From assembly GCF_013106755.1 (NCBI RefSeq), contig NZ_WHPF01000006.1:310001-374000 (forward strand): a DNA stretch of 64,000 nt. Direction: 5' to 3'. Positions 61,385-64,000 of the stretch are shown here, in pieces; the stretch's first letter is position 1; every line of letters begins with the position of its first letter. Source of the stretch: Limnovirga soli (GTDB lineage: Bacteria > Bacteroidota > Bacteroidia > Chitinophagales > Chitinophagaceae). The position numbers and the translations under genes were made by a program. The notes beneath the pieces were generated by a model that was given only the letters and a program-made list of their open reading frames with translations, made no database searches and was not told where the DNA came from.

Positions 61385-63076
61385 TTACTGTATAACATTG
61401 ATTTTTTGTGTAACAGTTTTTGCACCGTTTGAAACAGTAACAAAATATAAACCTGCAGGGGCATTATTAAGAGAAACGCTCAAGACGCTTTTAGCAGTTA
61501 CTGAAGATTGTTTGTTGTAAACAACAGCACCACTCAGGTTGGTAACTTTTACGTTTACACCACCAGTGAAACCGTTAAGGCTTACTTTAAATACACCACG
61601 TGCAGGGTTAGGATATACACTAACTGATTGTACAGGCTCAGCAGCAATTGCTTCTTCTGTGCTATTGGCTACAAAAGCTGAAGAACAAATACACAAAGCT
61701 GTATAAACAGTTGCAGTTGGTTTAAAATTAACCCAGGTTGTAGCCCAGTTTGCAGCAGCACCTTTACCCATAGCACCAACATAAGTAGTTGGAGTGAAGA
61801 AACCACCCGCTAAAGCAGTTTCGTTAAATTTAGCACCGCTTAATGCCGGAGAACCGGCACCTGGTGAAAATTTAGGGTTATTAAGATTGTAAGGATTGCT
61901 TAATAAAATTTGAGCATTACCAGTAAAGAATCTATTATCAGCACCACCACCGGCATTTAATAAATTGATGATAGAAGTTGTACCAGAAGGAGAAGTAGTA
62001 ACTACATTTTTAGGCGCATATTTTACACCTAGAATGTTATGCTCAACCATAGTATCAGCGGTAACATTGTTTTGGGTAGTAGTACCATCCATGTTAAGAC
62101 CTGTAGGGTAACCCATTAAGATAGAGTTATACAGGTTCATATGGCTATTTCTACGGATTTGAGCGCCCTGACGATATAAACTGTTAGTAGCAGAATCAGC
62201 ACCTGCAGAAATAGTAAAGTTTGAGAAAGTAGCTCTTGTTTGAGGTGTGTTTAAAGAACCACTTGCATCATTATCTGATTCAAAACCGTTTGAACCGGAA
62301 ATATCAGCTACCAATGGATCACGTGCACCAATACCAAACTGTAATTTACCACTATAACCGTTGTCTGTATCAAAATCATCATCCAAACCACGGAAAGCAA
62401 TAAGGTGTTTAGCATTTACTGTACCACCAAACCACTCGAAAGAGTCATCATTTGAATAACTAACCTGCACATAATCTACCAATGTACCAGCACCAACACC
62501 ACCAAAAGTAATACCATTGATTTCGTTGTTAAGTGATAAAGCCACACCGGCAAATTCTACACGTACAAAACTTAATTCACCAGAATTGTCATTAACATCA
62601 GGTGTTAAACCACCACCATACTCTGACAAAGGACCAGGAGCAATACCTTCAATATTAGCCAAACCACCTGGCTGGTTAATGCTTGACTTACCCAAAAGAA
62701 TAAGACCACCCCAATCGCCACGAGCCCTTTTATTTGGCGCTTTAGCTGAGGTAAATACAATAGGACATGTAGGTGTACCTACTGCATGAATTTTAGAACC
62801 TTTGGTGATGATTAATGAACCTTTGTTTAATGAATCACCCATAATAACAGTACCGGCTTTAATGGTTAATTCAGCACCACTGGTAACATAGATTTTACCA
62901 TTCAAATAGTAAATGGTATCGCAACTCCATGTGGTATTCTTTGTAATCAAAGAATCAATTCCGGGGCCACCAATTTGCTTAACCGGCTTTTTTGTTTGAG
63001 CAAAAGTTGCCGTAACTGCAGATGTTGCTAACATAGCTATCAACAGTACATTTTTCAGTAAAAATTTAACTTGCAT
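61385..63076 (-). CDS. Secreted beta-helix-like protein with type A T9SS sorting domain
   Basis: This 563-aa protein has a signal peptide (to ATFAQ). The body is parallel-beta-like: GAELTIKAGTVIMGDS, ARGDWGGLILLGKS, YGGG, NSGELSFVRVEFAG, NEINGITFGGVGAGT, DDSFEWFGGTVNAKHL and DDDFDTDNGYSG. This family is widespread in Bacteroidota and often encoded next to a TonB-dependent receptor, as here; its role is unknown. The C-terminus (VSVYPNPARGVFKVSLNG, APAGLYFVTV) is a type A sorting domain. It is divergent from the receptor gene at 63366. Confidence 0.9.
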   Translation of the reverse strand: MQVKFLLKNVLLIAMLATSAVTATFAQTKKPVKQIGGPGIDSLITKNTTWSCDTIYYLNGKIYVTSGAELTIKAGTVIMGDSLNKGSLIITKGSKIHAVGTPTCPIVFTSAKAPNKRARGDWGGLILLGKSSINQPGGLANIEGIAPGPLSEYGGGLTPDVNDNSGELSFVRVEFAGVALSLNNEINGITFGGVGAGTLVDYVQVSYSNDDSFEWFGGTVNAKHLIAFRGLDDDFDTDNGYSGKLQFGIGARDPLVADISGSNGFESDNDASGSLNTPQTRATFSNFTISAGADSATNSLYRQGAQIRRNSHMNLYNSILMGYPTGLNMDGTTTQNNVTADTMVEHNILGVKYAPKNVVTTSPSGTTSIINLLNAGGGADNRFFTGNAQILLSNPYNLNNPKFSPGAGSPALSGAKFNETALAGGFFTPTTYVGAMGKGAAANWATTWVNFKPTATVYTALCICSSAFVANSTEEAIAAEPVQSVSVYPNPARGVFKVSLNGFTGGVNVKVTNLSGAVVYNKQSSVTAKSVLSVSLNNAPAGLYFVTVSNGAKTVTQKINVIQ

Positions 63077-63365
63077 AAAATAAAATTTATTTGCGCAAAT
63101 GTATTGTTGTGTGATAGCCTTTACAGGAATTACAGGTTAAGAAAATCTTACCAAATAGTTAAGAGTATTATCGCCCTAAATACAATACAGTATTGCATTA
63201 CAGGCCAATACTTGTTAACATTAAAGTAATAATAAAATAATATTGTTTTATGAAATTTAATACCACTAAACAAGTGTTTAGCATTGCACTTTTTAAATAA
63301 CAATTTGGTAATAATTTGGAAATATGAAGGCCTTGTGTAGCGTTTAGTTTTGCCCAAAAATTAAC

Positions 63366-64000
63366 ATGCACCTGAAATCTCTCTACATTCTTTTGGTAGT
63401 TCTTTTATTTACAAAAATCACAATAGCGCAGGGTGGTAATTTAACAGGAAAAATTACTGATGAAAATAATAATCAGGCTTTGGCCGGAGCATCTATTTCG
63501 ATTGTTGAGAACGGAAAGCGTACAGTATCTGAAGCAGACGGCACCTATAATATAAAAGCACTTGCTACGGGTAAGTACACCCTATTAATATCTTTTGTAG
63601 GGTATAATTCAAAAAAAATTGCAGAAGTAGAAATAATTAGCGGGCAGTTAACAGAATTAAATATTGTTTTAACAGCTGCTAAAAGCACACTTAAAGTTGT
63701 TGTAGTACAATCTACCAGTGCCAAAAGAGAAAGTTTATCTGCTTTACTAACAACCAGAAGAAATGCAGGTGTAGTTTCTGATGGCATAAGCGCTGATTTT
63801 ATTAGAAAATCTCCGGATAAAAATATTAGTGATGTACTAAAACGCATCAGTGGAACTACTATTCAGGAAAATAAATTTGTAGTTGTTCGTGGCATGAACG
63901 ACCGGTATAATGAAGCTATGTTAAATGGTGCTTTGTTACCAAGTAGTGAGCCCGACAGAAAAACTTTTGCCTTTAATATTTTCCCGTCTGAAATTGTAGA
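63366..64000 (+). CDS. TonB-dependent receptor, N-terminal part (cut by window edge)
   Basis: The frame opens at ATG 63366 and stays open for 211 codons to the window edge. A signal peptide (MHLKSLYILL to TIAQG) is followed by a carboxypeptidase-D regulatory-like domain (about 25-105; LTGKITDENNNQALAGASI, LISFVGY). The plug starts near 135, with DKNISDVLKRISGTTIQ, NKFVVVRGMNDRYNEAMLNG and LPSSEPDRKTFAF. These plug motifs are a well-kept class of Bacteroidota receptors. The substrate is unknown. The 289-bp gap to the divergent T9SS protein gene is AT-rich and should hold both promoters. Confidence 0.92.
   Translation, partial: MHLKSLYILLVVLLFTKITIAQGGNLTGKITDENNNQALAGASISIVENGKRTVSEADGTYNIKALATGKYTLLISFVGYNSKKIAEVEIISGQLTELNIVLTAAKSTLKVVVVQSTSAKRESLSALLTTRRNAGVVSDGISADFIRKSPDKNISDVLKRISGTTIQENKFVVVRGMNDRYNEAMLNGALLPSSEPDRKTFAFNIFPSEIV

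Noticed and set aside
63345-63352. TAGTTTTG as promoter of the TonB receptor gene
   Set aside because: It matches TANNTTTG but would leave a leader of only about 7 nt and has no well-spaced -33 element.

Overview
The window is a chromosomal segment of a Bacteroidota bacterium. It is AT-rich, start codons mostly lack a clear Shine-Dalgarno, and secreted proteins end in both type A and type B type IX secretion (T9SS) sorting domains. There is a TonB-dependent receptor and a TonB-type transducer, and menaquinone synthesis runs by the futalosine route (MqnE). This gene mix fits a Chitinophagaceae-like lineage, which is inference. I see no rRNA, tRNA, CRISPR array, prophage or transposase.

Layout. 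0-1 kb: start of an exported protein at the left edge and a GntR/UTRA regulator. 1.3-6.7 kb: a tightly packed four-gene signalling operon (GNAT-like acyltransferase, ICMT-like membrane methyltransferase, 7TM sensor kinase, receiver-kinase) with a divergent lone receiver; this is the best candidate here for an undescribed small-molecule signalling system. 6.8-14.7 kb: thioredoxin, a sulfatase-fold lipoprotein lacking the usual catalytic Cys/Ser, a nucleoside transporter, MqnE, a TonB-like protein and FolC. 14.8-21.6 kb: acetyl-CoA hydrolase family enzyme, M19 dipeptidase, D-threonine aldolase-like enzyme, Rid protein and GntP permease, read as uptake and breakdown of D-amino acids or D-dipeptides, with OxyR divergent. 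22-30 kb: unknown secreted protein, UDP-galactopyranose mutase, polyprenyl-phosphate sugar transferase, DUF3347 protein, sterol-desaturase-type hydroxylase, cytochrome c-like lipoprotein and a TauE/SafE exporter.

30-47 kb: a 1607-aa PKD adhesin-like protein (type B sorting domain), a hybrid kinase, an LtaS-like phosphotransferase, a TPR/beta-barrel (YaiO/PgaA-like) protein, and divergent from it a five-gene operon: receiver, membrane CX5R phosphatase-like protein, unknown membrane protein, HEAT-repeat membrane protein and processive GT2. Together the latter genes look like a synthase-dependent exopolysaccharide system with its own signalling. 47-64 kb: TMEM175 channel, a 2371-aa type A T9SS protein, a cupin, a YceI/beta-barrel/YceI operon, a GH20 hexosaminidase broken by one in-frame amber codon, and a T9SS protein divergent from a TonB-dependent receptor cut by the right edge.

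The most striking non-coding signal is a dispersed intergenic repeat: about 20 copies of one form (core ACTTGCGTCGCAC) and 4 of a second form that keeps the same left half but has a different right half. All lie between genes and in both orientations. A third, unrelated repeat occurs twice. About a dozen clear hairpin terminators are also marked.
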